Shown here: positions 8,186 through 17,542 of the stretch, one piece after another
Layout of the letters: each line of letters starts with the position of its first letter
How positions within the stretch are numbered: the stretch's first letter is position 1
Source: Marivivens sp.
GTDB taxonomy: Bacteria > Pseudomonadota > Alphaproteobacteria > Rhodobacterales > Rhodobacteraceae
Assembly: GCA_024642115.1 (NCBI GenBank)
Contig: JAHEBU010000001.1
Coordinates: 186,001-250,000 of the forward strand
Reading direction: 5' to 3'
DNA: 64,000 bases
Translations under genes and position numbers: made by a program
The notes under the pieces: generated by a model
The model's database searches: none
Told to the model about the DNA's origin: nothing
Seen by the model: the letters and a program-made list of their open reading frames with translations, nothing else

Positions 8186-8404
8186 ATGAACACCTCTGCC
8201 AAGATGGAACAGATCGAGGTTCTTCGGGTGAAACTCGCTATGCTCAAGCGCGAACACCGCGATCTGGACGAGGCGATCCACGCCCTTCAGGAAAAAGGAT
8301 CGGCGGACATGCTGACCCTGCGCCGGCTGAAAAAGCAGAAGCTGTTCCTCAAGGACCAGATCGCGCAACTCGAAGACCGGATCATCCCTGACATTATCGC
8401 CTGA
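8186..8404 (+). CDS. YdcH family (DUF465) small protein
   Basis: A 72-residue, fully helical, charged protein with the DUF465/YdcH pattern: [19 protein letters not shown], then [19 protein letters not shown]. It probably forms an antiparallel coiled-coil hairpin. Function is unknown. ATG at 8186; a second Met at codon 7 is possible. It is divergent from hsp20, whose promoter lies within the 160-base shared intergenic region, and it precedes purE by 62 bases. Confidence 0.85.
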   Translation: MNTSAKMEQIEVLRVKLAMLKREHRDLDEAIHALQEKGSADMLTLRRLKKQKLFLKDQIAQLEDRIIPDIIA

Positions 8405-8466
8405 TCGGCAATTGCGCGCCCTTGGGCGATGGGTATAGTGCCGCTTCCTTTTGTTTCGGGGGGCGA

Positions 8467-8955
8467 ATGACCCAACCTTTGGTCGGTATCATCATGGGGA
8501 GCCAGTCCGACTGGCCCACGCTGCGCGAGGCGGCAGAAATCCTTGACGCTTTGGGCGTGGCCTACGAGACCAAGATCGTCTCGGCCCACCGCACGCCCGA
8601 CCGGTTGTGGTCCTATGGAACCTCGGCGGTGGACCGAGGATTGCAGGTGATCATCGCGGGCGCGGGTGGGGCGGCCCATCTGCCGGGCATGATGGCGTCA
8701 AAGACGCGGGTGCCGGTAATCGGCGTGCCGGTCCAGACCAAGGCGCTGTCCGGCGTCGATTCGCTCTATTCCATCCTGCAAATGCCCAAGGGCTATCCGG
8801 TGGCCACTATGGCGATCGGGTCGGCGGGTGCTGCCAATGCCGGGCTGATGGCGGCAGGAATCCTCGCCCTGCAAGACACGGGCCTTGCCGCCCGACTGGA
8901 CAGCTGGCGGGCGGCCCTGTCCGCCTCGATCCCCGAAGAGCCGTCTGATGACTGA
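8467..8955 (+). CDS. purE: 5-(carboxyamino)imidazole ribonucleotide mutase
   Basis: A 162-residue class I PurE, which converts N5-CAIR to CAIR in purine synthesis. It shows the family motifs GSQSDWPTL near the N-terminus, SAHRTPDRL around residue 40 and [11 protein letters not shown] around residue 68. The ATG at 8467 fits the family N-terminus [15 protein letters not shown]. The stop overlaps the purK start by eight bases, so the two enzymes, which act in sequence, are coupled. Confidence 0.97.
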   Translation: MTQPLVGIIMGSQSDWPTLREAAEILDALGVAYETKIVSAHRTPDRLWSYGTSAVDRGLQVIIAGAGGAAHLPGMMASKTRVPVIGVPVQTKALSGVDSLYSILQMPKGYPVATMAIGSAGAANAGLMAAGILALQDTGLAARLDSWRAALSASIPEEPSDD

Positions 8956-10021
8956 GCCTTTGACAACCGGGGCCACCATCGGGATTCTGGGCGGCGGACA
9001 GTTGGGGCGGATGCTGTCCGTGGCCGCCTCGCGGCTGGGATTGCGCACGCATATCTATGAACCGGGGGCCAACCCGCCCGCAGGCGACGTGGCGCACCGG
9101 GTGACAACGGCAGGCTACGACGACGCTGCAGCGCTGGCGGCGTTTGCAGCATCGGTCGATGTCGTGACCTATGAATTCGAGAATATCCCCACCACCGCCC
9201 TTGATCTTATCGAACAATCACGGGTGATCCGCCCCGGACGGCAAGCACTGGCAACCTCGCAGGACCGCCTGACCGAAAAGACGTTCCTACAGGGGCTTGG
9301 ACTGCACACCGCACCTTATGCCGCGGTGGACACGGCCGCCGATCTGGACGCGGCGCTTGCGCAAATCGGACATCCGGCCATCCTCAAGACCCGGACGATG
9401 GGCTATGACGGCAAGGGGCAGGCGCGGATCATGTCGCCTGATGAGGCGGCAGCGGCCCTGGCTGCAATGACCGGGGCGCCGTCCCTGCTGGAAGGGTTCG
9501 TGGATTTCAGCCACGAGGTGTCGGTGATCGGCGCGCGCGGGGCCGACGGCGCGGTTGCCTGTTTTGATCCGGGCGAAAACGTCCACCGGGACGGCATCCT
9601 GCACACCACGACGGTCCCCGCCCGGCTCAGCCCCGCCCAGCGGACAGATGCCGTGCTGATCGCCGCCCGCATCCTGAACGCGCTTGATTATGTGGGCGTG
9701 ATCGGGGTCGAGCTGTTCGTGACCCCCGGCGGCCTCATCGTCAACGAAATCGCCCCGCGCGTCCACAACTCGGGGCACTGGACGCAAAACGGCTGCCTGA
9801 TCGACCAGTTCGAACAGCATATCCGTGCGGTGGCCGGATGGCCGCTCGGCGACGCCACGCGGCACAGCAACGTGGTGATGGAAAACCTGATCGGCGGCGA
9901 CATGGGGCGGGTGCCGGATCTGGCCCGCACCAACACCGCCCTGCATCTTTATGGCAAGGCCGAGGTCAAGGCCGGGCGCAAGATGGGTCACATCAACCGG
10001 ATCACCGGCCCGGCCACCTGA
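8948..10021 (+). CDS. purK: 5-(carboxyamino)imidazole ribonucleotide synthase
   Basis: A 357-residue ATP-grasp enzyme that makes N5-CAIR from AIR, bicarbonate and ATP, the substrate of PurE. The N-terminal [12 protein letters not shown], the central [12 protein letters not shown] and the [14 protein letters not shown] motif are diagnostic. The ATG at 8948 overlaps the end of purE, so this is a standard purEK operon. A G-rich intergenic repeat follows within 40 bases. Confidence 0.97.
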   Translation: MTEPLTTGATIGILGGGQLGRMLSVAASRLGLRTHIYEPGANPPAGDVAHRVTTAGYDDAAALAAFAASVDVVTYEFENIPTTALDLIEQSRVIRPGRQALATSQDRLTEKTFLQGLGLHTAPYAAVDTAADLDAALAQIGHPAILKTRTMGYDGKGQARIMSPDEAAAALAAMTGAPSLLEGFVDFSHEVSVIGARGADGAVACFDPGENVHRDGILHTTTVPARLSPAQRTDAVLIAARILNALDYVGVIGVELFVTPGGLIVNEIAPRVHNSGHWTQNGCLIDQFEQHIRAVAGWPLGDATRHSNVVMENLIGGDMGRVPDLARTNTALHLYGKAEVKAGRKMGHINRITGPAT

Positions 10022-10038
10022 CCCTGCGCTTGGGCTGC

Positions 10039-10104
10039 CTTTGTGCCAAAAATATCCTCGGGGGGTGAGGCGAAGCCGAGGGGGGCGGAAAGCCCCCCTG
10101 CCCC
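10039..10104 (+). repeat. G-tract intergenic repeat, copy 1
   Basis: The stretch TGTGCCAAAAATATCCTCGG, then a G-rich block with GGTGAGGCGAAGCCGAGG and a GGGGGGC..GCCCCCCT hairpin. It has the same architecture as 41641-41710. It lies just after purK, before a lipase-like gene on the other strand, and could end transcripts. Two GCCGCAGGCGC units follow at 10110-10140. Confidence 0.65.
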
Positions 10105-10145
10105 GCCCGCCGCAGGCGCAAACCCAACCCGCCGCAGGCGCGTGT

Positions 10146-10886
10146 TCACTTCATGCCGAACACCAAACCCATCAGACTTAACGACCGGTCAAACCGACCC
10201 TGATCCAGAAACGCCTCGACCTGCGCGATGACCAGCGGGTTGTTCATCATAAAGGTGTGGGTCACGGGCAGGGTCAGGTGGTCGGTCATCCCCACCATCC
10301 GGGTCGACGCGACAGACACTTTGCCATCGTCTGGCCCCTCGATCAGGGCCGAGGCGACAAGGTTCAGGCTGCTGCGCCCGGCGATGACGCCGACCTCGTA
10401 ATCGGCAGGCGGCGGGAGACGGTTGGGCAGACTGCCGGACCCGGTGCCCAGTTGCAAACCGGCAGGCCCATTGAACCATTCGAACGGTTCGTACTCGCCC
10501 AGCACATCGACCAGTTCCGACCCGCCATTGGGCGGCCCAAGCAGCACGACACGGCCCATCCTGTCGGGCCGGTGGTTTGCCAGCCACAGGCGGACCATGA
10601 TCCCGCCCATCGAATGGGCGACAAAGTTGATCCGGCGCTCTCCGCAGGCGGCCACATCCTCGGGCAGGGTCTGCGCGACCAGATCCTGCACCCGTGCCTG
10701 GGTTGACGGATAGCCATGGTTGACCACGGTATAGCCCGCTGACCTGAGCGCCTCGGCCATCGGCAATAGCGACAGTTCAGTCCGGGCCAGACCGTGCAGC
10801 AGGACGACGCAATCCTGAGCGGGCGTGGCCGCCCGCACGGCGGGGGCGGCGACCAGGGCAAGAATGATGGCGAGGATCTGTCTCAT
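10146..10886 (-). CDS. Secreted/periplasmic lipase-like alpha/beta hydrolase
   Basis: A 246-residue protein with an N-terminal signal peptide ([19 protein letters not shown], predicted cleavage near residue 19). The alpha/beta-hydrolase core has CVVLLHGLA for the oxyanion region and nucleophile Ser92 in AHSMGG. Asp187 in EGPDDGKVS and His210 in VTHTFMM are the likely remaining triad members. This resembles triacylglycerol lipase/esterase proteins (EstA class); the substrate is unknown. It is divergent from a Nudix gene and not obviously in an operon. Confidence 0.82.
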   Translation of the reverse strand: MRQILAIILALVAAPAVRAATPAQDCVVLLHGLARTELSLLPMAEALRSAGYTVVNHGYPSTQARVQDLVAQTLPEDVAACGERRINFVAHSMGGIMVRLWLANHRPDRMGRVVLLGPPNGGSELVDVLGEYEPFEWFNGPAGLQLGTGSGSLPNRLPPPADYEVGVIAGRSSLNLVASALIEGPDDGKVSVASTRMVGMTDHLTLPVTHTFMMNNPLVIAQVEAFLDQGRFDRSLSLMGLVFGMK

Positions 10887-10978
10887 GGGTCTTTAGGTAG
10901 CCCATGACGCGCAGGATGCCAGACCCGGAAAACCCGACCTTGCGTCGCACCGCCCGGCACGCCACGTTGAGCCGCATG

Positions 10979-11428
10979 ACTCGCCCTGTTCCCGTCCGTT
11001 TGGCCACCCGCGCGATCCTGTTGGTCGATGACCGCCTTCTGTTGGTCAACGCATGGAAGGGTCGGACCCATCTGTGGTGCGCACCGGGGGGTGGGGTGGA
11101 GCCGCATGCCTCGCTTCCCGACAACCTGATCCGCGAGGTGCGCGAAGAGACGGGGCTGATCGTCGCTGTCGGTGCGCCCTGCCTGATCAACGAATTTCAT
11201 GCACCGGGCAGCGATTTTCACCAGGTCGATCTGTATTTCCGCTGCACGTTGGTGGCAGGCGATCCACATGGCGCCTGGACCGATCCCGAAGGGGTCGTCA
11301 GCCACAGGCGCTGGGTCACGCGGGCCGAGATGGTCCGCCTGCGGGTCAAGCCCGACAGCCTTGCCGCCGTGGCCTGGGGCGACCCTGACGCGCCCGCCTA
11401 CGATCCCCTGGAGCCGATCATTAGGTAA
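10979..11428 (+). CDS. Nudix hydrolase
   Basis: A 149-residue Nudix protein. The box reads GGVEPHASLPDNLIREVREE and continues TGLI: the metal-binding REVREE core is intact, but the first conserved Glu of G-x5-E-x7-REUxEExGU is Ala. The Nudix fold is otherwise complete (AILLVDDRLLLVN, HLWCAPGGG). The substrate cannot be named; family members clear oxidised nucleotides, ADP-ribose or dinucleotide polyphosphates. I chose the ATG at 10979, where the fold starts; an upstream start at 10904 would add an Arg-rich, unconvincing extension. It is convergent with the EamA gene. Confidence 0.88.
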   Translation, partial: TRPVPVRLATRAILLVDDRLLLVNAWKGRTHLWCAPGGGVEPHASLPDNLIREVREETGLIVAVGAPCLINEFHAPGSDFHQVDLYFRCTLVAGDPHGAWTDPEGVVSHRRWVTRAEMVRLRVKPDSLAAVAWGDPDAPAYDPLEPIIR

Positions 11429-11450
11429 GGTGGGTCAAGACCCGCTTTAC
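11425..11450. terminator. Bidirectional stem-loop over the ends of two convergent genes
   Basis: GTAAGGTGGGTC/GACCCGCTTTAC forms a 12-bp stem with an AA loop; the two non-Watson-Crick positions are G-U in RNA. It contains the Nudix stop codon and reaches into the last codon region of the EamA gene. The sequence resembles the REP-like units at 12326 and 18422. Confidence 0.6.
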
Positions 11451-12289
11451 CGTGTCCGCCACCGGATGACCGACACGCCGATCCCGCCCAGCACCAGGGC
11501 TGCGGCCAGCAGGAACCGCAGGCTGACCCCTTCGCCGATCACCACCAGCCCGCCCAGCGTCGCCAGCACGGGCACGCTCAGCTGGCCCACCGCCGCCACA
11601 CCAGGGTCTAGCTCGGGCAGGACGGTGTAGAACAGGGCGTATCCAAGGCCCGAGGTCACAGCGCCCGACACGATGGCCAGCCCCAACGCGGTCCCGCCGA
11701 TCGACCCGCTTGCGAACAGGATCAGGGGCAGGACCATCGGAACCGCCAGCAGGAAATTCGCCGCCGTCGCCGCCACCGGATCGGCATCCCTTTGTCCCAG
11801 CAGGGTGTAGACCCCCCAACTGATCCCGGCGAGACACATGAAGGCCGCATCGCGCAGCGCCACATGGGCCGTCGCCTGCCCCGGCCACAGCAGCAGGACC
11901 AGCCCGGAAAACGCCACCAAAGCCCCGATCCAGCGGCGCAGCGGCACGGCCTGCCCGCGTCCCACAACCACTGCAAAGACCGTGATCTGCACCCAGCCGA
12001 ACAACATCAGCGCGCCCAACCCCGCATCGAGCGTCCGGTAGGCAAGCGAGAACGGCACCACATAAGCCGCCAGCATCGCCGCCCCGAACCATCGGCGCCG
12101 GGTGTCGAGTGGGGGCCAGTCCCTGCCGGTCGCCTGGACCAGCGCAGCCAGTATCACCGCCCCCGCCACCACCCGCACCACGGCAAAGAGCGCGGGATCG
12201 GCCCCGTAGCGAACCACCGCCACACGGATCAACACGGAATTGGCTCCGAGGGCCAGAAGGGTGAGGCAGGACATAAGGATCAGGCGCAT
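11447..12289 (-). CDS. EamA/DMT family transporter
   Basis: A 280-residue integral membrane protein with about ten predicted helices in two EamA repeats (for example LMSCLTLLALGANSVLIRVAV and the second half starting AAFMCLAGISWGVYTLLG). The drug/metabolite transporter superfamily exports amino acids, metabolites or drugs; the substrate cannot be inferred. The ATG at 12289 opens directly into helix 1; further upstream starts run toward a REP-like element. It is convergent with the Nudix gene. Confidence 0.87.
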   Translation of the reverse strand: MRLILMSCLTLLALGANSVLIRVAVVRYGADPALFAVVRVVAGAVILAALVQATGRDWPPLDTRRRWFGAAMLAAYVVPFSLAYRTLDAGLGALMLFGWVQITVFAVVVGRGQAVPLRRWIGALVAFSGLVLLLWPGQATAHVALRDAAFMCLAGISWGVYTLLGQRDADPVAATAANFLLAVPMVLPLILFASGSIGGTALGLAIVSGAVTSGLGYALFYTVLPELDPGVAAVGQLSVPVLATLGGLVVIGEGVSLRFLLAAALVLGGIGVSVIRWRTR

Positions 12290-12325
12290 ACCGCCTGTGG
12301 TGGGCGATCCGCGTGGGCAAGGCAA

Positions 12326-12480
12326 GGTGGGTTGAAACCCACCTTACACAACGCCTCCCGCTTCTTTGGTCAAAAAAACTCCCGCCGGAGGCTCCCAGCA
12401 TCAGATCCGGGAGCCTCCGGCGGGAGTTGTTATGGCAAGGTGAAGCGCAAGACCGTCTGTAAGGTGGGTTTCAACCCACC
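12326..12480. repeat. Paired REP-like element with nested hairpin (copy A)
   Basis: The 22-base ends at 12326-12347 (GGTGGGTTGAAACCCACC..) and 12459-12480 are exact reverse complements. Between them lies a perfect 20-bp inverted repeat, 12377-12396 with 12409-12428 (AACTCCCGCCGGAGGCTCCC), around a 12-base loop. The same two 22-base ends and a closely related inner hairpin recur at 18422-18575. No reading frame is present. The position between the EamA and GNAT genes is typical of BIME-like repeats. Confidence 0.88.
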
Positions 12481-12491
12481 CCCCAGGCGGA

Positions 12492-12980
12492 TCACATGGC
12501 GACGAAGGCTGCCGGATAAGTCAGCGCGGCGGCAGGCACCGTGTTGCCCGGCCCGATCAATAGGGTGGCCCCGGATGGAAGGCAGCCTGTCAACCTTGCC
12601 GCCCGGGCTTGTGAAAAGCCCATCTTTTCAAAAAAGGGAGCGGGGCCAGTGACCAGCAGCGTCGCCCCGCTTTGGCTGGCCCATTCGGTCACCATACCGA
12701 CCAGTCGCTTGCCCCAGCGGCGGCCTTGATGGTCGGGCAGGATGGCGACGGGGCCAAGACAAAGCCAGCCCTTGGGTGCCACCATCGCCGACAGCCCTGC
12801 GTATCCCGCCAGCGCCCCGCTTGCAGGCAGGACCATCTCCCCAGCCATTGCCCCGCTTTTGCGCAGCGCCCGAACCAGCGCCGCCTGGCCCCCGGTCGGG
12901 AAGGCGGCGCGCAGGAGCAGATCGACCTCGTCCTCTTCACCGGAGGCGAGCGGGCGGACGAAATCGGGGCTGAGGATCAT
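12492..12980 (-). CDS. GNAT family N-acetyltransferase
   Basis: A 162-residue acetyltransferase of the COG3153 type. The acetyl-CoA pyrophosphate loop is visible in AILPDHQGRRWGKRLV, with the following helix and a late PFFEKMGF motif typical of this subgroup. The substrate is unknown. I favour the ATG at 12980; an in-frame TTG at 12998 would add six residues. Its stop lies only 12 bases from the REP-like element, and it starts just downstream of the groL terminator. Confidence 0.87.
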   Translation of the reverse strand: MILSPDFVRPLASGEEDEVDLLLRAAFPTGGQAALVRALRKSGAMAGEMVLPASGALAGYAGLSAMVAPKGWLCLGPVAILPDHQGRRWGKRLVGMVTEWASQSGATLLVTGPAPFFEKMGFSQARAARLTGCLPSGATLLIGPGNTVPAAALTYPAAFVAM

Positions 12981-13003
12981 GGGGGACCTGCACGGCAAAT
13001 GAA

Positions 13004-13031
13004 AAAGGGCGCCCCAAAGGACGCCCTTTCC
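13004..13031 (-). terminator. Terminator of the groESL operon
   Basis: On the minus strand an AAGGGCGTCC...GGGCGCCCTT stem is followed by TTTTTCATTT, about 22 bases after the groL stop. Confidence 0.75.
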
Positions 13032-13052
13032 CTAGCATACCTGTGCGGATGA

Positions 13053-14711
<1,659 letters not shown>

Positions 14712-14741
14712 CTAAATGGATTGGGTAAAAGCGGACCGGTC

Positions 14742-15029
14742 TCAGGCGATGATGCCGAGAATGTCGCTTTCTTTCATGATCAGCAGCTCTTCACCATCGA
14801 GGGTGACTTCGGTGCCGGACCATTTGCCGAACAGGACCTTGTCACCAGCCTTGACGGCCATCGGGATCAGGTCGCCGGTGTCCTTGCGTGCGCCTTCGCC
14901 GCAGGAAACGATCTCGCCTTCGGCGGGTTTCTCTTTGGCGCTATCGGGAATGATCAGGCCGCCCTTGGTTTTCTCTTCACCGACAACCCGGCGAACCAGG
15001 ACACGGTCGTGCAGCGGTTTAAAAGCCAT
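14742..15029 (-). CDS. groS: Co-chaperonin GroES
   Basis: A 95-residue GroES of normal length: [13 protein letters not shown] at the N-terminus, mobile loop region [18 protein letters not shown], and ESDILGIIA at the C-terminus. It caps the GroEL ring. It is the first gene of the groESL operon, 55 bases downstream of the CIRCE operator. Confidence 0.98.
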   Translation of the reverse strand: MAFKPLHDRVLVRRVVGEEKTKGGLIIPDSAKEKPAEGEIVSCGEGARKDTGDLIPMAVKAGDKVLFGKWSGTEVTLDGEELLIMKESDILGIIA

Positions 15030-15084
15030 CCTTGCAGCTCCTTGCGAATAAGCGTTTCTGTCTGCCCCAGCGTCGGGGCCTGCG

Positions 15085-15111
15085 TTAGCACTCGACCGAT
15101 GCGAGTGATAA
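15085..15111 (-). promoter_or_regulatory. CIRCE operator (HrcA binding site) of groESL
   Basis: On the plus strand it reads TTAGCACTC, nine bases, GAGTGATAA. The consensus inverted repeat is TTAGCACTC-N9-GAGTGCTAA, so only one position differs. It begins directly after the predicted transcription start, where bound HrcA would block groESL. hrcA itself is not in the window. Confidence 0.95.
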
Positions 15112-15118
15112 CGAGCGG

Positions 15119-15147
15119 TAGGTATGAAACTGACCGGGCTGAGTCAA
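15119..15147 (-). promoter_or_regulatory. Sigma-70-like promoter of groESL
   Basis: On the minus strand, TTGACT (15147-15142), a 17-base spacer, then TACCTA (15124-15119). The -35 matches five of six bases; the -10 is weaker. Predicted start near 15112, immediately before CIRCE. The preceding C makes CTTGAC, so sigma-32 could also use it. Confidence 0.65.
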
Positions 15148-15379
15148 GCGAAAGCGGAACAAAAAAGTCACGGTCTGGCGACGCGGGCCGGATTTTTCCG
15201 CCCGACGACACTTCAGGCTTCCGCGACTCGCTGTCGCAGGGTAAAGGCTGCCCCACGACCTGAGTAAAGGAGACTGCAATGCACATGAGGACCCTCGCCC
15301 GCCGGTAACGGCAGCACCGCAGTTTCCCGCGGCCCTGACCGGGCTGCCCTTTTTCCAAAAGACTTCAGGACGTTTTCAA

Positions 15380-15718
15380 ATGTATACCCCGTTTCTGCCC
15401 GAATATCGGGGCGGTCGCGGTCATCCTCCGGCGCATCCGCCAGAGGCCAGCCGTGAAGATCGCCAGGTGCCCCGCCGCCATCAGCCTGCCCTTCTGCGGC
15501 TGACCGAAGCCACCCACAGCCTGCCCGACGGCGGGCCGGATTGGCCGATGAGCACCCCCGTGGCCCCGCCGCGTGCAACGCTGATCGACCTTGCCGCCGA
15601 CCCCCGCTTTGCCCGGGTCCGCACGCCAATCGCGCCCCGACCGTCGCTGCGGGGACTGCTGGGGAAGGCCTTCATGAACCTTGGCTTGCGTCTGCTGCGC
15701 AGCCAGTGGCCGGGCTGA
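15380..15718 (+). CDS. Hypothetical protein, Pro/Arg-rich N-terminal half
   Basis: An open frame of 112 codons with AGGA placed eight bases before the ATG and only 36 bases before the next gene. The first 55 residues are Pro/Arg/His-rich and look low-complexity. The second half (LIDLAADPRFARVR...LRGLLGKAFMNLGLRLLRSQW) looks more like real protein and could start at an internal ATG at 15548. I recognise no domain. It may be a short leader gene of the methyltransferase unit or a chance frame in GC-rich DNA. Confidence 0.4.
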   Translation: MYTPFLPEYRGGRGHPPAHPPEASREDRQVPRRHQPALLRLTEATHSLPDGGPDWPMSTPVAPPRATLIDLAADPRFARVRTPIAPRPSLRGLLGKAFMNLGLRLLRSQWPG

Positions 15719-15754
15719 TCCCCGGCCACATCCTCCAATGGAAAGGAACGGATC

Positions 15755-16498
15755 ATGCTGACCTTTGACCCCACGACCTTTGGCACGCTGAACGCCGATG
15801 ATTACGACGCCGCGCACGACCCCGGCACCACCGACGCCGCCGTTGCCCTGATCGCAGAGATCGCGGGGGGCGGCCGCATCCTGGAACTGGCCATCGGGAC
15901 CGGGCGGATCGCCTTGCCCCTGGCCGCAAAGGGGCTGGACGTGTCGGGCATCGAAGGATCGCCCGATATGGTCGCCAAACTGCGCGAAAAACCGGGTGGA
16001 GCGGCCATTCCGGTGGTGATCGGCGACATGGCCGATGTCGGGATCGACGGGCCGTTCGACCACATCTGTCTGGTGTTCAACACGCTGTTCAACCTGACCT
16101 CGCAGGCGGCGCAGGTGCGGTGCTTTGCCAATGTGGCGGCCCGGCTTGCCCCCGGCGGCAGTTTCCTGATCGAATGTTTCGTCCCCGATCTGAGGCCGTT
16201 CGACAATCACCAGCGGGTCAGCACCCGCAAGCTGGACATGACGAACGTCTGGATCGAGGCGGTGCAGCACGACCCTGTGGGGCAACGGCTCGACTATCAG
16301 CGGATCAGGATCAGCGCAGAGGGGATGCGACTGGTGCCCCTGGCGCTGCGCTATGCCTACCCGCCCGAACTCGACCTGATGGCGGCACTGGCCGGTCTGC
16401 GGCTGGAACAACGCTGGGGCGGCTATGACCGCAGCGCATTCACGGGCGACAGCCGGATGCATGTATCCGTCTATCGCAAACCGGGGTTGCAGGACTGA
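15755..16498 (+). CDS. Class I SAM-dependent methyltransferase
   Basis: A 247-residue methyltransferase. The SAM-binding motif I is RILELAIGTGRIALPLA at residues 41-57, followed by the acidic strand-2 end (VSGIEGSPDMV) and the motif LIECFVPDL after strand 4. It belongs to the Methyltransf_25-like group; the substrate is unknown. AAAGGA lies seven bases before the ATG. No neighbouring pathway points to a substrate. Confidence 0.85.
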   Translation: MLTFDPTTFGTLNADDYDAAHDPGTTDAAVALIAEIAGGGRILELAIGTGRIALPLAAKGLDVSGIEGSPDMVAKLREKPGGAAIPVVIGDMADVGIDGPFDHICLVFNTLFNLTSQAAQVRCFANVAARLAPGGSFLIECFVPDLRPFDNHQRVSTRKLDMTNVWIEAVQHDPVGQRLDYQRIRISAEGMRLVPLALRYAYPPELDLMAALAGLRLEQRWGGYDRSAFTGDSRMHVSVYRKPGLQD

Positions 16499-16567
16499 CC
16501 CCGTGACAACCCGCGCCCTGCCTCCTATAAGGCCGCGAAATCCGGCATTTCCGCAAAGGACCCCCGC

Positions 16568-17485
16568 ATGACCACCCTCGTTTTCGGCCACAAATCCCCC
16601 GACACTGATTCCACCGGATCGGCCATCGTCTGGGCCTGGTATCTGGACCACATGGGGACCAAGGCCGAGGCGCGGCTGCTGGGCACCCCAAACACCGAAG
16701 CGTTGTTCGTGGCCGACCGCTGGGGCTTTACCCTGCCGGAAATCATGGCGGACGTGGCCGACGGGCAGGATTGCGTGATCGTGGACACCAACAACCCGGC
16801 CGAGTTGCCCGCCAACATCAACAACGCCAACGTCACGGCCATCATCGACCACCACAAACTGGTCGGCGGGCTTGAGACGAAGGGGCCGATCGACATCACC
16901 ATCCGCCCGGTCGCCTGCACCGCCACGCTGATGTTCCAGTTGATGGGCGGACACGGCGGACACGCCCCCGAAGGGATCAAGGGGCTGATGCTGTCGTGCA
17001 TCCTGTCCGACACGCTGGAATTCCGGTCGCCCACCACGACGCCTGCAGACAAACAGATCGCCGAGAAACTGGCGGCCGACCTGGGGATCAACATTCCGGA
17101 CTATGCCGCCGAAATGTTCGCCGCCAAATCGGACGTATCGCGGTTCAGCGACGCCGAACTGCTGCGGATGGATTCCAAGGAATACAATGTGGGCGGGACC
17201 GAATTGCGGGTGTCCGTCCTCGAAACCACCTCGCCAAAAATCGTGCTGGACCGCAAGGCAAGCCTGATGGGGTCGATGCCTGCGGTCGCCAAAGAGGATG
17301 GAGCCGATCAGGTTCTGCTGTTCGTCGTGGACATCCTGCGCGAAGAGGCGACGCTGCTGATCCCCAACGACACCGTCAAACAGATCGCCGAAAAGTCGTT
17401 CGGCGTGGCTGTCAGCGGCGACACCGTGGTCCTGCCCGGCGTGATGAGCCGCAAGAAACAGATCATGCCAGTTCTGAAAATGTGA
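16568..17485 (+). CDS. ppaC: Manganese-dependent inorganic pyrophosphatase
   Basis: A 305-residue family II pyrophosphatase (DHH superfamily), hydrolysing PPi to two phosphates. Metal ligands appear in GHKSPDTDS (His8, Asp12, Asp14), CVIVDTNNP and IIDHHKLVGG. The C-terminal DHHA2 domain ends with the substrate-binding PGVMSRKKQIMP. Cytosolic; it pulls biosynthetic reactions forward. Its own UUCG-capped terminator follows at once, so it is probably monocistronic. Confidence 0.95.
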   Translation: MTTLVFGHKSPDTDSTGSAIVWAWYLDHMGTKAEARLLGTPNTEALFVADRWGFTLPEIMADVADGQDCVIVDTNNPAELPANINNANVTAIIDHHKLVGGLETKGPIDITIRPVACTATLMFQLMGGHGGHAPEGIKGLMLSCILSDTLEFRSPTTTPADKQIAEKLAADLGINIPDYAAEMFAAKSDVSRFSDAELLRMDSKEYNVGGTELRVSVLETTSPKIVLDRKASLMGSMPAVAKEDGADQVLLFVVDILREEATLLIPNDTVKQIAEKSFGVAVSGDTVVLPGVMSRKKQIMPVLKM

Positions 17486-17488
17486 TCG

Positions 17489-17513
17489 GGGCGCTTCGGC
17501 GCCCTGTTAATTT
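17489..17513 (+). terminator. Terminator of ppaC with a UUCG tetraloop
   Basis: GGGCGC-TTCG-GCGCCC (17489-17504) gives a six-bp stem closed by the very stable C(UUCG)G loop, followed by TGTTAATTTT. It starts three bases after the ppaC stop. Confidence 0.8.
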
Positions 17514-17542
17514 TCCAATCTCCGACGCCCGAAAGGCCCGCC

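Noticed and set aside
12326-12480. CRISPR array
   Set aside because: The repeats are inverted pairs with a nested hairpin, not regularly spaced direct repeats, and no cas genes are present.
15365-16963. Long minus-strand open frame of about 530 codons
   Set aside because: It lies opposite the methyltransferase and ppaC genes, has a Gly/Arg/His-rich composition typical of antisense frames in GC-rich DNA, and no ribosome binding site.
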